NCBI GenBank assembly: GCA_963971535.1
Contig: OZ020589.1
Coordinates: 52,841,509-52,905,508, forward strand
Length of the DNA: 64,000 bases
Source of the DNA: Notolepis coatsorum
Taxonomy: Eukaryota > Chordata > Actinopteri > Aulopiformes > Paralepididae
Direction of reading: 5' to 3'
A program made the translations under genes and the position numbers. Under the pieces are notes generated by a model that saw only the letters and a list, made by a program, of their open reading frames with translations, was not told the origin of the DNA and did no database searches. Below, piece after piece: positions 30,401-42,299 of this stretch; position 1 is the stretch's first letter, and each line of letters starts with the position of its first letter.

Positions 30401-33400
30401 TAGACTGTCTTAGTAAGGTTGCAGGCTTGAAATTTAGCACTTGTAAAAAGATATTCGCTGTTGAAATAAAAACACATTCTAAACAGTGTTTTGCCATTCT
30501 AATGCCATTATCTGCATTGTAGGGCTATTTAGACTGTCTTAGTAAGGTTGCAGGCTTGAAATTTAGCACTTGTAAAAAGATATTCGCTGTTGAAATAAAA
30601 ACACATTCTAAACAGTGTTTTGCCATTCTAATGCCATTATCTGCATTGTAGGGCTATTTAGACTGTCTTAGTAAGGTTGCAGGCTTGAAAATTAGCACTT
30701 GTAAAAAGATATTCGCTGTTGAAATAAAAACACATTCTAAACAGTGTTTTGCCATTCTAATGCCATTATCTGCATTGTAGGGCTATTTAGACTGTCTTAG
30801 TAAGGTTGCAGGCTTGAAATTTAGCACTTGTAAAAAGATATTTGCTGTTGAAATAAAAACACATTCTAAACAGTGTTTTGCCATTCTAATGCCATTATCT
30901 GCATTGTAGGGCAATTTTGACTGTCTTAGTAAGGTTGCAGGCTTGAAATTTAGCACTTGTAAAAAGATATTCGCTGTTGAAATAAAAACACATTCTAAAC
31001 AGTGTTTTGCCATTCTAATGCCATTATCTGCATTGTAGGGCTATTTAGACTGTCTTAGTAAGGTTGCAGGCTTGAAATGTAGCACTTGTAAAAAGATATT
31101 CGCTGTTGAAATAAAAACACATTCTAAACAGTGTTTTGCCATTCTAATGCCATTATCTGCATTGTAGGGCTATTTAGACTGTCTTAGTAAGGTTGCAGGC
31201 TTGAAATTTAGCACTTGTAAAAAGATATTCGCTGTTGAAATAAAAACACATTCTAAACAGTGTTTTGCCATTCTAATGCCATTATCTGCATTGTAGGGCT
31301 ATTTAGACTGTCTTAGTAAGGTTGCAGGCTTGAAATTTAGCACTTGTAAAAAGATATTCGCTGTTGAAATAAAAACACATTCTAAACAGTGTTTTGCCAT
31401 TCTAATGCCATTATCTGCATTGTAGGGCTATTTAGACTGTCTTAGTAAGGTTGCAGGCTTGAAAATTAGCACTTGTAAAAAGATATTCGCTGTTGAAATA
31501 AAAACACATTCTAAACAGTGTTTTGCCATTCTAATGCCATTATCTGCATTGTAGGGCTATTTAGACTGTCTTAGTAAGGTTGCAGGCTTGAAATTTAGCA
31601 CTTGTAAAAAGATATTCGCTGTTGAAATAAAAACACATTCTAAACAGTGTTTTGCCATTCGAATGCCATTATCTGCATTGTAGGGCTATTTAGACTGTCT
31701 TAGTAAGGTTGCAGGCTTGAAATTTAGCACTTGTAAAAAGATATTCGCTGTTGAAATAAAAACACATTCTAAACAGTGTTTTGCCATTCTAATGCCATTA
31801 TCTGCATTGTAGGGCTATTTAGACTGTCTTAGTAAGGTTGCAGGCTTGAAATTTAGCACTTGTAAAAAGATATTCGCTGTTGAAATAAAAACACATTCTA
31901 AACAGTGTTTTGCCATTCTAATGCCATTATCTGCATTGTAGGGCTATTTAGACTGTCTTAGTAAGGTTGCAGGCTTGAAATTTAGCACTTGTAAAAAGAT
32001 ATTTGCTGTTGAAATAAAAACACATTCTAAACAGTGTTTTGCCATTCTAATGCCATTATCTGCATTGTAGGGCTATTTAGACTGTCTTAGTAAGGTTGCA
32101 GGCTTGAAATTTAGCACCTGTAAAAAGATATTCGCTGTTGAAATAAAAACACATTCTAAACAGTGTTTTGCCATTCTAATGCCATTATCTGCATTGTAGG
32201 GCTATTTAGACTGTCTTAGTAAGGTTGCAGGCTTGAAATTTAGCACTTGTAAAAAGATATTCGCTGTTGAAATAAAAACACATTCTAAACAGTGTTTTGC
32301 CATTCTAATGCCATTATCTGCATTGTAGGGCTATTTAGACTGTCTTAGTAAGGTTGCAGGCTTGAAATTTAGCACCTGTAAAAAGATATTCGCTGTTGAA
32401 ATAAAAACACATTCTAAACAGTGTTTTGCCATTCTAATGCCATTATCTGCATTGTAGGGCTATTTAGACTGTCTTAGTAAGGTTGCAGGCTTGAAATTTA
32501 GTATTTGTAAAAAGATATTCGCTGTTGAAATAAAAACACATTCTAAACAGTGTTTTGCCATTCTAATGCCATTATCTGCATTGTAGGGCAATTTTGACTG
32601 TCTTAGTAAGGTTGCAGGCTTGAAATTTAGCACTTGTAAAAAGATATTCGCTGTTGAAATAAAAACACATTCTAAACAGTGTTTTGCCATTCTAATGCCA
32701 TTATCTGCATTGTAGGGCTATTTAGACTGTCTTAGTAAGGTTGCAGGCTTGAAATTTAGCACTTGTAAAAAGATATTCGCTGTTGAAATAAAAACACATT
32801 CTAAACAGTGTTTTGCCATTCTAATGCCATTATCTGCATTGTAGGGCTATTTAGACTGTCTTAGTAAGGTTGCAGGCTTGAAATTTAGCACTTGTAAAAA
32901 GATATTCGCTGTTGAAATAAAAACACATTCTAAACAGTGTTTTGCCATTCTAATGCCATTATCTGCATTGTAGGGCTATTTAGACTGTCTTAGTAAGGTT
33001 GCAGGCTTGAAATTTAGCATTTGTAAAAAGATATTCGCTGTTGAAATAAAAACACATTCTAAACAGTGTTTTGCCATTCTAATGCCATTATCTGCATTGT
33101 AGGGCTATTTAGACTGTCTTAGTAAGGTTGCAGGCTTGAACTTTAGCACTTGTAAAAAGATATTCGCTGTTGAAATAAAAACACATTCTAAACAGTGTTT
33201 TGCCATTCTAATGCCATTATCTGCATTGTAGGGCTATTTAGACTGTCTTAGTAAGGTTGCAGGCTTGAAATTTAGCATTTGTAAAAAGATATTCGCTGTT
33301 GAAATAAAAACACATTCTAAACAGTGTTTTGCCATTCTAATGCCATTATCTGCATTGTAGGGCAATTTTGACTGTCTTAGTAAGGTTGCAGGCTTGAAAT

Positions 33401-36400
33401 TTAGCACTTGTAAAAAGATATTCGCTGTTGAAATAAAAACACATTCTAAACAGTGTTTTGCCATTCTAATGCCATTATCTGCATTGTAGGGCTATTTAGA
33501 CTGTCTTAGTAAGGTTGCAGGCTTGAAATTTAGCATTTGTAAAAAGATATTCGCTGTTGAAATAAAAACACATTCTAAACAGTGTTTTGCCATTCTAATG
33601 CCATTATCTGCATTGTAGGGCAATTTTGACTGTCTTAGTAAGGTTGCAGGCTTGAAATTTAGCACTTGTAAAAAGATATTCGCTGTTGAAATAAAAACAC
33701 ATTCTAAACAGTGTTTTGCCATTCTAATGCCATTATCTGCATTGTAGGGCTATTTAGACTGTCTTAGTAAGGTTGCAGGCTTGAAATGTAGCACTTGTAA
33801 AAAGATATTCGCTGTTGAAATAAAAACACATTCTAAACAGTGTTTTGCCATTCTAATGCCATTATCTGCATTGTAGGGCTATTTAGACTGTCTTAGTAAG
33901 GTTGCAGGCTTGAAATTTTGCACTTGTAAAAAGATATTCGCTGTTGAAATAAAAACACATTCTAAACAGTGTTTTGCCATTCTAATGCCATTATCTGCAT
34001 TGTAGGGCTATTTAGACTGTCTTAGTAAGGTTGCAGGCTTGAAATTTAGCACTTGTAAAAAGATATTCGCTGTTGAAATAAAAACACATTCTAAACAGTG
34101 TTTTGCCATTCTAATGCCATTATCTGCATTGTAGGGCTATTTAGACTGTCTTAGTAAGGTTGCAGGCTTGAAAATTAGCACTTGTAAAAAGATATTCGCT
34201 GTTGAAATAAAAACACATTCTAAACAGTGTTTTGCCATTCTAATGCCATTATCTGCATTGTAGGGCTATTTAGACTGTCTTAGTAAGGTTGCAGGCTTGA
34301 AATTTAGCACTTGTAAAAAGATATTCGCTGTTGAAATAAAAACACATTCTAAACAGTGTTTTGCCATTCGAATGCCATTATCTGCATTGTAGGGCTATTT
34401 AGACTGTCTTAGTAAGGTTGCAGGCTTGAAATTTAGCACTTGTAAAAAGATATTCGCTGTTGAAATAAAAACACATTCTAAACAGTGTTTTGCCATTCTA
34501 ATGCCATTATCTGCATTGTAGGGCTATTTAGACTGTCTTAGTAAGGTTGCAGGCTTGAAATTTAGCACTTGTAAAAAGATATTCGCTGTTGAAATAAAAA
34601 CACATTCTAAACAGTGTTTTGCCATTCTAATGCCATTATCTGCATTGTAGGGCTATTTAGACTGTCTTAGTAAGGTTGCAGGCTTGAAAATTAGCACTTG
34701 TAAAAAGATATTCGCTGTTGAAATAAAAACACATTCTAAACAGTGTTTTGCCATTCTAATGCCATTATCTGCATTGTAGGGCTATTTAGACTGTCTTAGT
34801 AAGGTTGCAGGCTTGAAATGTAGCACTTGTAAAAAGATATTCGCTGTTGAAATAAAAACACATTCTAAACAGTGTTTTGCCATTCTAATGCCATTATCTG
34901 CATTGTAGGGCTATTTAGACTGTCTTAGTAAGGTTGCAGGCTTGAAATTTAGCACCTGTAAAAAGATATTCGCTGTTGAAATAAAAACACATTCTAAACA
35001 GTGTTTTGCCATTCTAATGCCATTATCTGCATTGTAGGGCTATTTAGACTGTCTTAGTAAGGTTGCAGGCTTGAAATTTAGCACTTGTAAAAAGATATTC
35101 GCTGTTGAAATAAAAACACATTCTAAACAGTGTTTTGCCATTCTAATGCCATTATCTGCATTGTAGGGCTATTTAGACTGTCTTAGTAAGGTTGCAGGCT
35201 TGAAATTTAGCACTTGTAAAAAGATATTCGCTGTTGAAATAAAAACACATTCTAAACAGTGTTTTGCCATTCTAATGCCATTATCTGCATTGTAGGGCTA
35301 TTTAGACTGTCTTAGTAAGGTTGCAGGCTTGAAATTTAGCATTTGTAAAAAGATATTCGCTGTTGAAATAAAAACACATTCTAAACAGTGTTTTGCCATT
35401 CTAATGCCATTATCTGCATTGTAGGGCAATTTTGACTGTCTTAGTAAGGTTGCAGGCTTGAAATTTAGCACTTGTAAAAAGATATTCGCTGTTGAAATAA
35501 AAACACATTCTAAACAGTGTTTTGCCATTCTAATGCCATTATCTGCATTGTAGGGCTATTTAGACTGTCTTAGTAAGGTTGCAGGCTTGATATTTAGCAC
35601 TTGTAAAAAGATATTCGCTGTTGAAATAAAAACACATTCTAAACAGTGTTTTGCCATTCTAATGCCATTATCTGCATTGTAGGGCTATTTAGACTGTCTT
35701 AGTAAGGTTGCAGGCTTGAAATTTAGCACTTGTAAAAAGATATTCGCTGTTGAAATAAAAACACATTCTAAACAGTGTTTTGCCATTCTAATGCCATTAT
35801 CTGCATTGTAGGGCTATTTAGACTGTCTTAGTAAGGTTGCAGGCTTGAAATTTAGCATTTGTAAAAAGATATTCGCTGTTGAAATAAAAACACATTCTAA
35901 ACAGTGTTTTGCCATTCTAATGCCATTATCTGCATTGTAGGGCTATTTAGACTGTCTTAGTAAGGTTGCAGGCTTGAACTTTAGCACTTGTAAAAAGATA
36001 TTCGCTGTTGAAATAAAAACACATTCTAAACAGTGTTTTGCCATTCTAATGCCATTATCTGCATTGTAGGGCTATTTAGACTGTCTTAGTAAGGTTGCAG
36101 GCTTGAAATTTAGCACTTGTAAAAAGATATTCGCTGTTGAAATAAAAACACATTCTAAACAGTGTTTTGCCATTCTAATGCCATTATCTGCATTGTAGGG
36201 CTATTTAGACTGTCTTAGTAAGGTTGCAGGCTTGAAATTTAGCACTTGTAAAAAGATATTCGCTGTTGAAATAAAAACACATTCTAAACAGTGTTTTGCC
36301 ATTCTAATGCCATTATCTGCATTGTAGGGCTATTTAGACTGTCTTAGTAAGGTTGCAGGCTTGAAATTTTGCACTTGTAAAAAGATATTCGCTGTTGAAA

Positions 36401-37245
36401 TAAAAACACATTCTAAACAGTGTTTTGCCATTCTAATGCCATTATCTGCACTGTAGGGCTATTTAGACAGTCTTAGTAAGGTTGCAGGCTTGAAATTTAG
36501 CATTTGTAAAAAGATATTCGCTGTTGAAATAAAAACACATTCTAAACAGTGTTTTGCCATTCTAATGCCATTATCTGCATTGTAGGGCTATTTAGACTGT
36601 CTTAGTAAGGTTGCAGACTTGAAATTTAGCACTTGTAAAAAGATATTTGCTGTTGAAATAAAAACACATTCTAAACAGTGTTTTGCCATTCTAATGCCAT
36701 TATCTGCATTGTAGGGCTATTTAGACTGTCTTAGTAAGGTTGCAGGCTTGAAATTTAGCACTTGTAAAAAGATATTCGCTGTTGAAATAAAAACACATTC
36801 TAAACAGTGTTTTGCCATTCTAATGCCATTATCTGCATTGTAGGGCTATTTAGACTGTCTTAGTAAGGTTGCAGGCTTGAAATTTAGCACCTGTAAAAAG
36901 ATATTCGCTGTTGAAATAAAAACACATTCTAAACAGTGTTTTGCCATTCTAATGCCATTATATGCATTGTAGGGCTATTTAGACTGTCTTAGTAAGGTTG
37001 CAGGCTTGAAATTTAGCACTTGTAAAAAGATATTAGCTGTTGAAATAAAAACACATTCTAAACAGTGTTTTGCCATTCTAATGCCATTATCTGCATTGTA
37101 GGGCTATTTAGACTGTCTTAGTAAGGTTGCAGGCTTGAAATTTAGCATTTGTAAAAAGATATTCGCTGTTGAAATAAAAACACATTCTAAACAGTGTTTT
37201 GCCATTCTAATGCCATTATCTGCATTGTAGGGCAATTTTGACTGT
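27422..37245. repeat. Satellite array, 129-bp monomer, about 76 copies
   Basis: Head-to-tail monomers beginning gccattatctgcattgtagg and ending gttttgccattctaat recur every 129 bp. Adjacent copies differ by very few bases. Variants include a ggcaattttgactg form in place of ggctatttagactg, gtagc/aattagc/actttagc forms and a cgaatg form. Their spacing shows higher-order structure, with blocks shifted by 774 bp (6 monomers) and about 2,709 bp (21 monomers). The repeated 76-codon minus-strand frames arise only where a ggcaatttt monomer adjoins a normal one and are not genes. The array may be pericentromeric or a local expansion. Left neighbour: Gypsy fragment; right neighbour: another LTR element's 5' end. 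Confidence 0.95.
28980..29179. other. Assembly gap of 200 N inside the satellite
   Basis: Exactly 200 N. The monomer starts on either side (28968 and 29214) are 246 bp apart, not a multiple of 129 (258 would be), so the run is a placeholder and not a measured length. Confidence 0.95.
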
Positions 37246-37419
37246 GAGGAACATAGCCATGCTGCTCAGCGTCGCCGGCACAGAGGCAATGTTCCTCGCA
37301 TCTACACTCTTGTCCACTCCAACAGCGGCGAGATATAGCAGGAATTGCTGTTTGAACGCTCTCCAATTTGCATCCACATTTCCCGTCAGTTTCAATGTGC
37401 CGGGCGGTTTAAATGCTTC
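37246..37419 (-). pseudogene. LTR-retrotransposon gag N-terminus, truncated by satellite
   Basis: From the ATG at 37419 the minus strand encodes MEAFKPPGTLKLTGNVDANW, then RAFKQQFLLYLAAVGVDKS and ARNIA, typical of the first 50 residues of Gag in Ty3/Gypsy-like elements (FKPPxxLxLxGN...NWxxxKQxFxLYLxA). After that about 50 bp appear inverted (see findings) and the satellite begins. No further gag or pol remains. Confidence 0.65.
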
Positions 37420-37434
37420 CATCTTCTTGCTTTT

Positions 37435-37447
37435 ACTCCTGGTACCA
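37435..37447 (-). promoter_or_regulatory. Primer-binding site, tRNA-Leu-like
   Basis: The minus strand reads TGGTACCAGGAGT directly after the LTR end, complementary to a tRNA 3' end ...ACTCCTGGTACCA, which I recall as a leucine tRNA type. It lies immediately upstream of the gag start. Confidence 0.55.
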
Positions 37448-37635
37448 TGTAAAGATTGTAGTCTACTATCAACAAGACACTTGGTTAGTTCTTTATGCTT
37501 CAGCCAGCTGTTTATTGTCTGCAGGTTGTACACAGGTGCCCTAATTATATAGCCCTACCAGTAACCTTAGTAACAGCTTGCATGATGTTATACTGCCACT
37601 TAGTGGTAGCAGCTATGATAGCACTTATCATAACA
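37448..37635 (-). repeat. Short LTR (188 bp) of the truncated element
   Basis: On the minus strand it begins TGTTATGATAAGTGC and ends CAATCTTTACA (TGT...ACA). It contains a TATA-like ctatataatta and an AATAAA within the last 100 bp, and is followed at once by a primer-binding site and a gag start. It appears inserted in the hAT-like copy that resumes at 37636. Confidence 0.6.
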
Positions 37636-37689
37636 TGTCCTGCAACTGCGAGTCTGCGACTCAATTAAAAAGTAAACAGTACACCACAT

Positions 37690-38991
37690 CAGGGGCGTAT
37701 CTAGACCCAGCACTTCACTAGGGCACAGAAGGGCACCAAAAACGAAGAAGAAAAAAAATTGCCCGGTTTTGGCCGGTTTGTGGGCGAAAATGGGTGGATT
37801 TTGTAACTATTTTTTTTTAACTTTATTTCGGTTTTAGGGTTAGGTTAGGGTTATGTTATTTAATTATTTTGGGGAGCCAGCCCCCCAAACTCCTGAAATG
37901 CATAGAAATCTATGAAATAAATAAAACAATCTGACATTTATATTAAAAAGAGCTAGCCACCCAAACCCCTAAAATACATAGAAATCTATGCATTTTGGAA
38001 CAGCATTTAGTCATACTTAAAGTTTAAAGTGCTTTACTTGCATTGAACATTGCATTGAACATTGAACATTGAGGAGACATCATTAGAAAGCACAATGTAT
38101 GTTTCCATAGTTACGCAGATGACACACAATTGTACATCTCCGCTGAACCAAATGATCACACAGCTATAAACTCCATTTCCGCCTGTCTCTTAGTAATAAA
38201 CAAATGGATGACGAACAACTTCCTAAAATTAAATGAGGGCAAAACTGAAATCCTACTAGTCGGTCCTATAACAAAAAGAGAAATGTTACAGAGCAATATG
38301 GGGCAACTTACTCCTTGGATCAAACCCGAAGTTACAAGTAAGTAACCTACACTGGCTTCTGGTAACATTTAGAACTGATTTCAAGGTCCTCCTCCTTATA
38401 TACAAAGTATAAACATTGCGATCATCTACTACTGGTATATTGAAGGTTCCAAGCCACAGTCTAAAGAAAATCAGGGATGCAGCCTTTGCTAACTATGCAC
38501 CAAAGTTATGGAACACACTACCTATGGACATTAGGGAAGCTAGATCTCTTAATATTTTCAGAAATAAGCTAAAAACGTACCTCTTCACCATAGCCTTCTA
38601 ATACACCCGCTGTTGATTGTACTGTAGCACTATTTTACTCTGGCCATTCTATTGCATAATTTTACTATCTATTCTACTATTCTATTATTGCACTGTATTA
38701 CTTACAAAAAAGAGCCTGTTGGAGGATTTCAACAAGATAAATGCAGTGCAAAATATTTCACTATAATAATAACAAATGTTTTTTATTTTCCCTTTTTTAA
38801 CATGATCAAATGATCATTTAACATGATCAAATAATTATTATAATATTTTTTACTTCGCTTTGAAATAATATTATAAATAATAATAAAAAACATTTGTTAA
38901 AAAAAAAAAAAAAAAGAAAAAAAATTGGTGGGGCACAGATGATCATCAGTAGGGCACGTGCCCTACTGATAGTGGTCTAAATACACCGATG
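37690..38991. mobile_element. hAT element with 8-bp target duplication CACCACAT
   Basis: It begins CAGGGGCGTATCTAGACC and ends GGTCTAAATACACCGATG, an imperfect inverted repeat. It is flanked by CACCACAT at 37682-37689 and 38992-38999. It has no transposase; an L2 fragment lies inside at about 38060-38760. The family label follows from the 8-bp duplication and terminus type. Confidence 0.8.
38060..38760 (+). pseudogene. L2 LINE fragment (RT and C-terminus)
   Basis: The first part encodes the catalytic region (SYADDTQLYIS... NFLKLNEGKTEILLVGP, about 38105-38270). After a deletion, the second part holds the L2 C-terminal pattern (FANYAPKLWNTLPMDIREA, FRNKLKTYLF, to 38601) and the 3' UTR. Internal deletion and stops make it dead. 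Confidence 0.8.
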
Positions 38992-39528
38992 CACCACATG
39001 CAGCCGGAAAAAATGCTTAACCTGCCACAAGGCTGTACAAGGCTGGACAGCTTCGTCTTTATAAAAAGGCCAAAGACTAGTCAAAGACTTTAACTAATGC
39101 TGTTAGTGCAGCAGCTAGCAGTGCTACTGGTTGACACTGCCAGACCAGAGTCTCCACCTAGACTGCGCTGCTGCTCAACCACCACAATGCTGGGGACCGA
39201 GTCAGTGGACCTTTTGGAAAACTAAATACAGCTGGTTATTTGCCAAGGAGGTAAATGCTGCTGTTATGTGCCATACAACTATTTATTTTCCATTCGATTT
39301 TTTTGTTCGTTTTTGATTTATAAGTGCTGAGACAAATAAATGTTCATTCAAGTTCATACATTTGTATTATTTGATCGGATGCTAAATGCAAATAAGTAAA
39401 TATGGCATTATATATCAGAGGTGAGTAAGAAAATGAACAAATATTGATGGTTAAAAATGAGACTGAATAATGACATCACACAAGTCTAATGATTAGACTG
39501 TTGTGTGATGTGATTGATTGAAAACTGT

Positions 39529-39646
39529 AACAGATTGCAGAATGGGTACAATACAGTACGGCTCAATACACACAATTGTTAAGGGGATGCAGACCAGAGA
39601 AAGACTTTCGTCTTGTTTACATCAGGGTCCCCCATTTTCAATTCAT
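39529..39646 (-). mobile_element. LINE 3' end, third copy
   Basis: Highly similar to 4970-5090 (cagattgcagaatgggtac... tcagggtcccccattttcaattcat), so it belongs to the same family as the inverted pair at 4731-5092. It sits inside the degenerate hAT copy. Confidence 0.6.
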
Positions 39647-40424
39647 GACATTTATGACATACACAACATAGATATACATCATGACATTAATGACATACAT
39701 ATATACAGTACAGCAGTGGCGGCTCTGCCACTAGGGGCGCAAGGGCGCCGACCCACCTGCTGACTGCTGTTAAATCAGAGAAGAAGAAGAAAATAAAACT
39801 TTTTAGTTTTTTGTTTTATAGCCCTATAAATAATATAAACATGTTTAAAATTAATAATATTTACTCATTTTAAGTATGTTTGTGTTTCCAATGCACAATA
39901 TAACGTTATTATATAAAATAAACTCACTTGAACAGGAAGTGACATAATTTTTTTTTTTTTTTTTTCTCGGCCCGGGCTAGACGCAATAGCGATCTGAGTG
40001 CGCGTCACGGTTTGATCGCTGTATCCGTCGAAGCCAATCAGTGCGTAACGCGTTGTGCGTTGAAATATGACTATTATGTTGGAATCCGGGCGCGATTTGA
40101 AGCGGTCTAGCCAGTAGCGTCAAGAATTTCTGTAGCCGCATTTCGCGGAGACGCTCTCTGATTGGCCGACGCCAGTATTTTTTTCCGTAGCAGAATTTCA
40201 CCCCCATAGCTCTCAGGTGATAACTCGAACCCTGGCTGCATGCATGTCTTTTCTCCTGTTGTTTACCTGCATGTAATGCTATCTGCAGGCTGTATTATAC
40301 ACCAACCTCACCAAGCCAAATGTACTTCTATGTGCAAGACATTGTACCTAAAAGAATGCAGCATTCTTTGTGTGATTCTCAAAATAGACAGATTTTTTAT
40401 GAAAATCTAATCGTTTCACATCTG

Positions 40425-40930
40425 GTTTTTGCATACAGGGACCTGTGAGTACCATTCATTCAACATCCCTGACCCACTGTTGCTATCCCTGCTCCAGAAT
40501 GAAGAAGGGCACCGTGAAATATATGAAGAGGGCGGTCAAATCTATTTTGGAAACGGATCAAATCATTGTTCCAGTTCCACTTCAGTCCTACCTGGAGGCA
40601 CTTTAGTGACTCAACTTAAATGAAGAGCAAGGATGATATTGTTGGGCGCTTTAATGAGCATTTTATATCAGCTGGGTCTGTTTTTAATACATACTGTATG
40701 CAGCAGGGTCTCTAAGCTCTCATTAGTTGTGTGAACCTCCATCCTGTAGAGACCAACCTAGAGAGCCCTTTGTTTTAGACCTATTTCCAGTGGAGATCAG
40801 TAAAGTTCTGAAAGATATTGATGAAGTAATCTGGACCCAACAACCTGGATCCTCATCGTTTAAAGCATGTAGCTGATTCAATTACTGAACCTATTGCTCA
40901 TATTTCTAATTGATTTATATATTTCATAAT
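40425..40930 (+). pseudogene. Decayed LINE RT N-terminal region
   Basis: Around 40622-40900 broken frames give KSKDDIVGRFNEHFISAGS and, after stops, GPNNLDP and SITEPIAHIFN. These match the linker and first RT block of the same LINE family found at 50750-56400. The 40429-40620 stretch is open but has no recognisable domain; its tail may be LINE linker. The region 40935-41310 is AT-rich with nothing I can support. Confidence 0.5.
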
Positions 40931-41319
40931 TTTTTAATGATCAACATTGGACACCTCATTATTTGCTAAAATATTTTAATATTGTATTATGCGGACTGTA
41001 TAAATCAAGGTGGTGCTATACACATGAACAGTCATTCACTCCTACATGCTGTAATAGTAGATCATTCACAGGTGAACAGTACAAGTTGAGGCATATATCT
41101 TTATTTTATTTATGCATTTGTCCTTTATTTGTACAGGTAAAGCACTGAGACTTTCTATCTTTTTTTCATGAGCTGCCTGTTTACAAGACATATAAAAAAA
41201 CACATTGGACAGAAAAGTACAGTTCCGACAAATATTCTGTTGAACATCAACACACATGTTTATCAAATGAAACAAGTACAAACAACTAAAATATCAAGAG
41301 TTAAAAAAATATGTAATCT

Positions 41320-41460
41320 TCTAATGGAATGAAATGTTCTAACTTCAAGGTGTATTGCATGTGTTCAAGTTCATTCCATTTGTCTGGGGTATAATATTTA
41401 AAAGCAGTTTTGCCAAGCTCATTTTGTACATGCGGTGTATCTATAGCTAAGCTAAGTAAT
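41320..41460 (-). pseudogene. LINE C-terminal fragment
   Basis: The minus strand reads TRPHVQNELGKTAFKYYTP, then DKWNELEHMQYTLKL. This is the C-terminal end pattern common to several fish LINEs (ELGKTAFxxYxPxxWNEL). It is short, with no start or upstream RT here. Confidence 0.5.
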
Positions 41461-41699
41461 TCTGTGACCTTGTACCATATGTGCTGTATTTAAAAGCAAC
41501 CAAAGACTTCTTTAGTATTCTCGTGTGTTTCAGACCCAGAGGATAACATACATCTGAGGACTAGGAGCAAAGGGAGGGCTAGCTAGCAGAGAGCATGCCT
41601 GGTCTGTAGGCTAACTAGCGTCGACTTTAATGAACAAGGATCCAGAATTATATCCAAGATGACACAGGAGTTGGTCCTTTCTACAAGACAGAACGACTG

Positions 41700-42199
41700 A
41701 AACACAGGGTCAGAGGTCAGCCTGAACCCCTCTGGTCAATAGGGAGGTGCTTAATATGAAACACAGGGTCAGAGGTCAGCCTGAAACCCCTCTGGTCAAT
41801 AGGGAGGTGGTTAATATGAAACACAGGGTCAGAGGTCAGCCTGAAACCCTCTGGTCAATAGGAAGGTGGTTAATATGAAACACAGGGTCAGCGGTCAGCC
41901 TGAACCCCTCTGGTCAATAGGGAGGTGGTTAATATGAAACACAGGGTCAGAGGTCAGCCTGAAACCCTCTGGTCAATAGGGAGGTGGTTAATATGAAACA
42001 CAGGGTCAGAGGTCAGCCTGAAACCCTCTGGTCAATAGGGAGGTGGTTAATATGAAACACAGGGTCAGAGGTCAGCCTGAACCCCACTGGTCAATAGGGA
42101 GGTGGTTAATATGAAACACAGGGTCAGAGGTCAGCCTGAAACCCTCTGGTCAATAGGGAGGTGGTTAATATGAAACACAGGGTCAGAGGTCAGCCTGAA
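41700..42199. repeat. Minisatellite, 59-60-bp unit, about 8.4 copies
   Basis: Each unit starts aacacagggtcagaggtcag and ends ggaggtggttaatatga. Copies differ by single bases (aacccctct, aaacccctct, aaaccctct). The last copy is partial. It probably varies in length between individuals. Confidence 0.92.
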
Positions 42200-42299
42200 A
42201 AGCAGAATTCCGTAGCTGAGACAACAGTAAAAAGTGAAACCTACAGTATAACATACACAGGATAATCAGTATATGAAGATCGACTGTGACCTTAAGATG

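Larger units (their letters stand above)
37636..40234 (+). mobile_element. Degenerate hAT copy related to 58558-60089, interrupted
   Basis: Pieces at 37636-37689, 38992-39527 and about 39970-40234 match the reverse complement of the 1.5-kb hAT element at 58558-60089. They include the coding-like stretch with CAAAQPPQCWGPSQW (39170-39215) and the terminal repeat cccatagctctcaggtgataactcgaaccctg ending at 40234. Two insertions break it: the hAT at 37690-38991 and a LINE 3' end at 39529-39646. 39647-39970 holds a possible further terminus (cagtggcggctctgccactaggggcgc, 39715) that I could not pair. The left end is lost against the LTR/satellite. Confidence 0.55.

Noticed and set aside
27422..37245. 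CRISPR-like or protein-coding tandem array
   Set aside because: Repeats are 129 bp, directly abutting and without variable spacers. Frames close every one or two monomers. It is satellite DNA.
37836..37860. Telomere-like ttagggttaggttaggg
   Set aside because: Only two to three imperfect units inside a hAT element; too short for an interstitial telomere.
39977..40207. Minus-strand 76-aa ORF
   Set aside because: Lies in the terminal region of a degenerate hAT copy and shows no domain.
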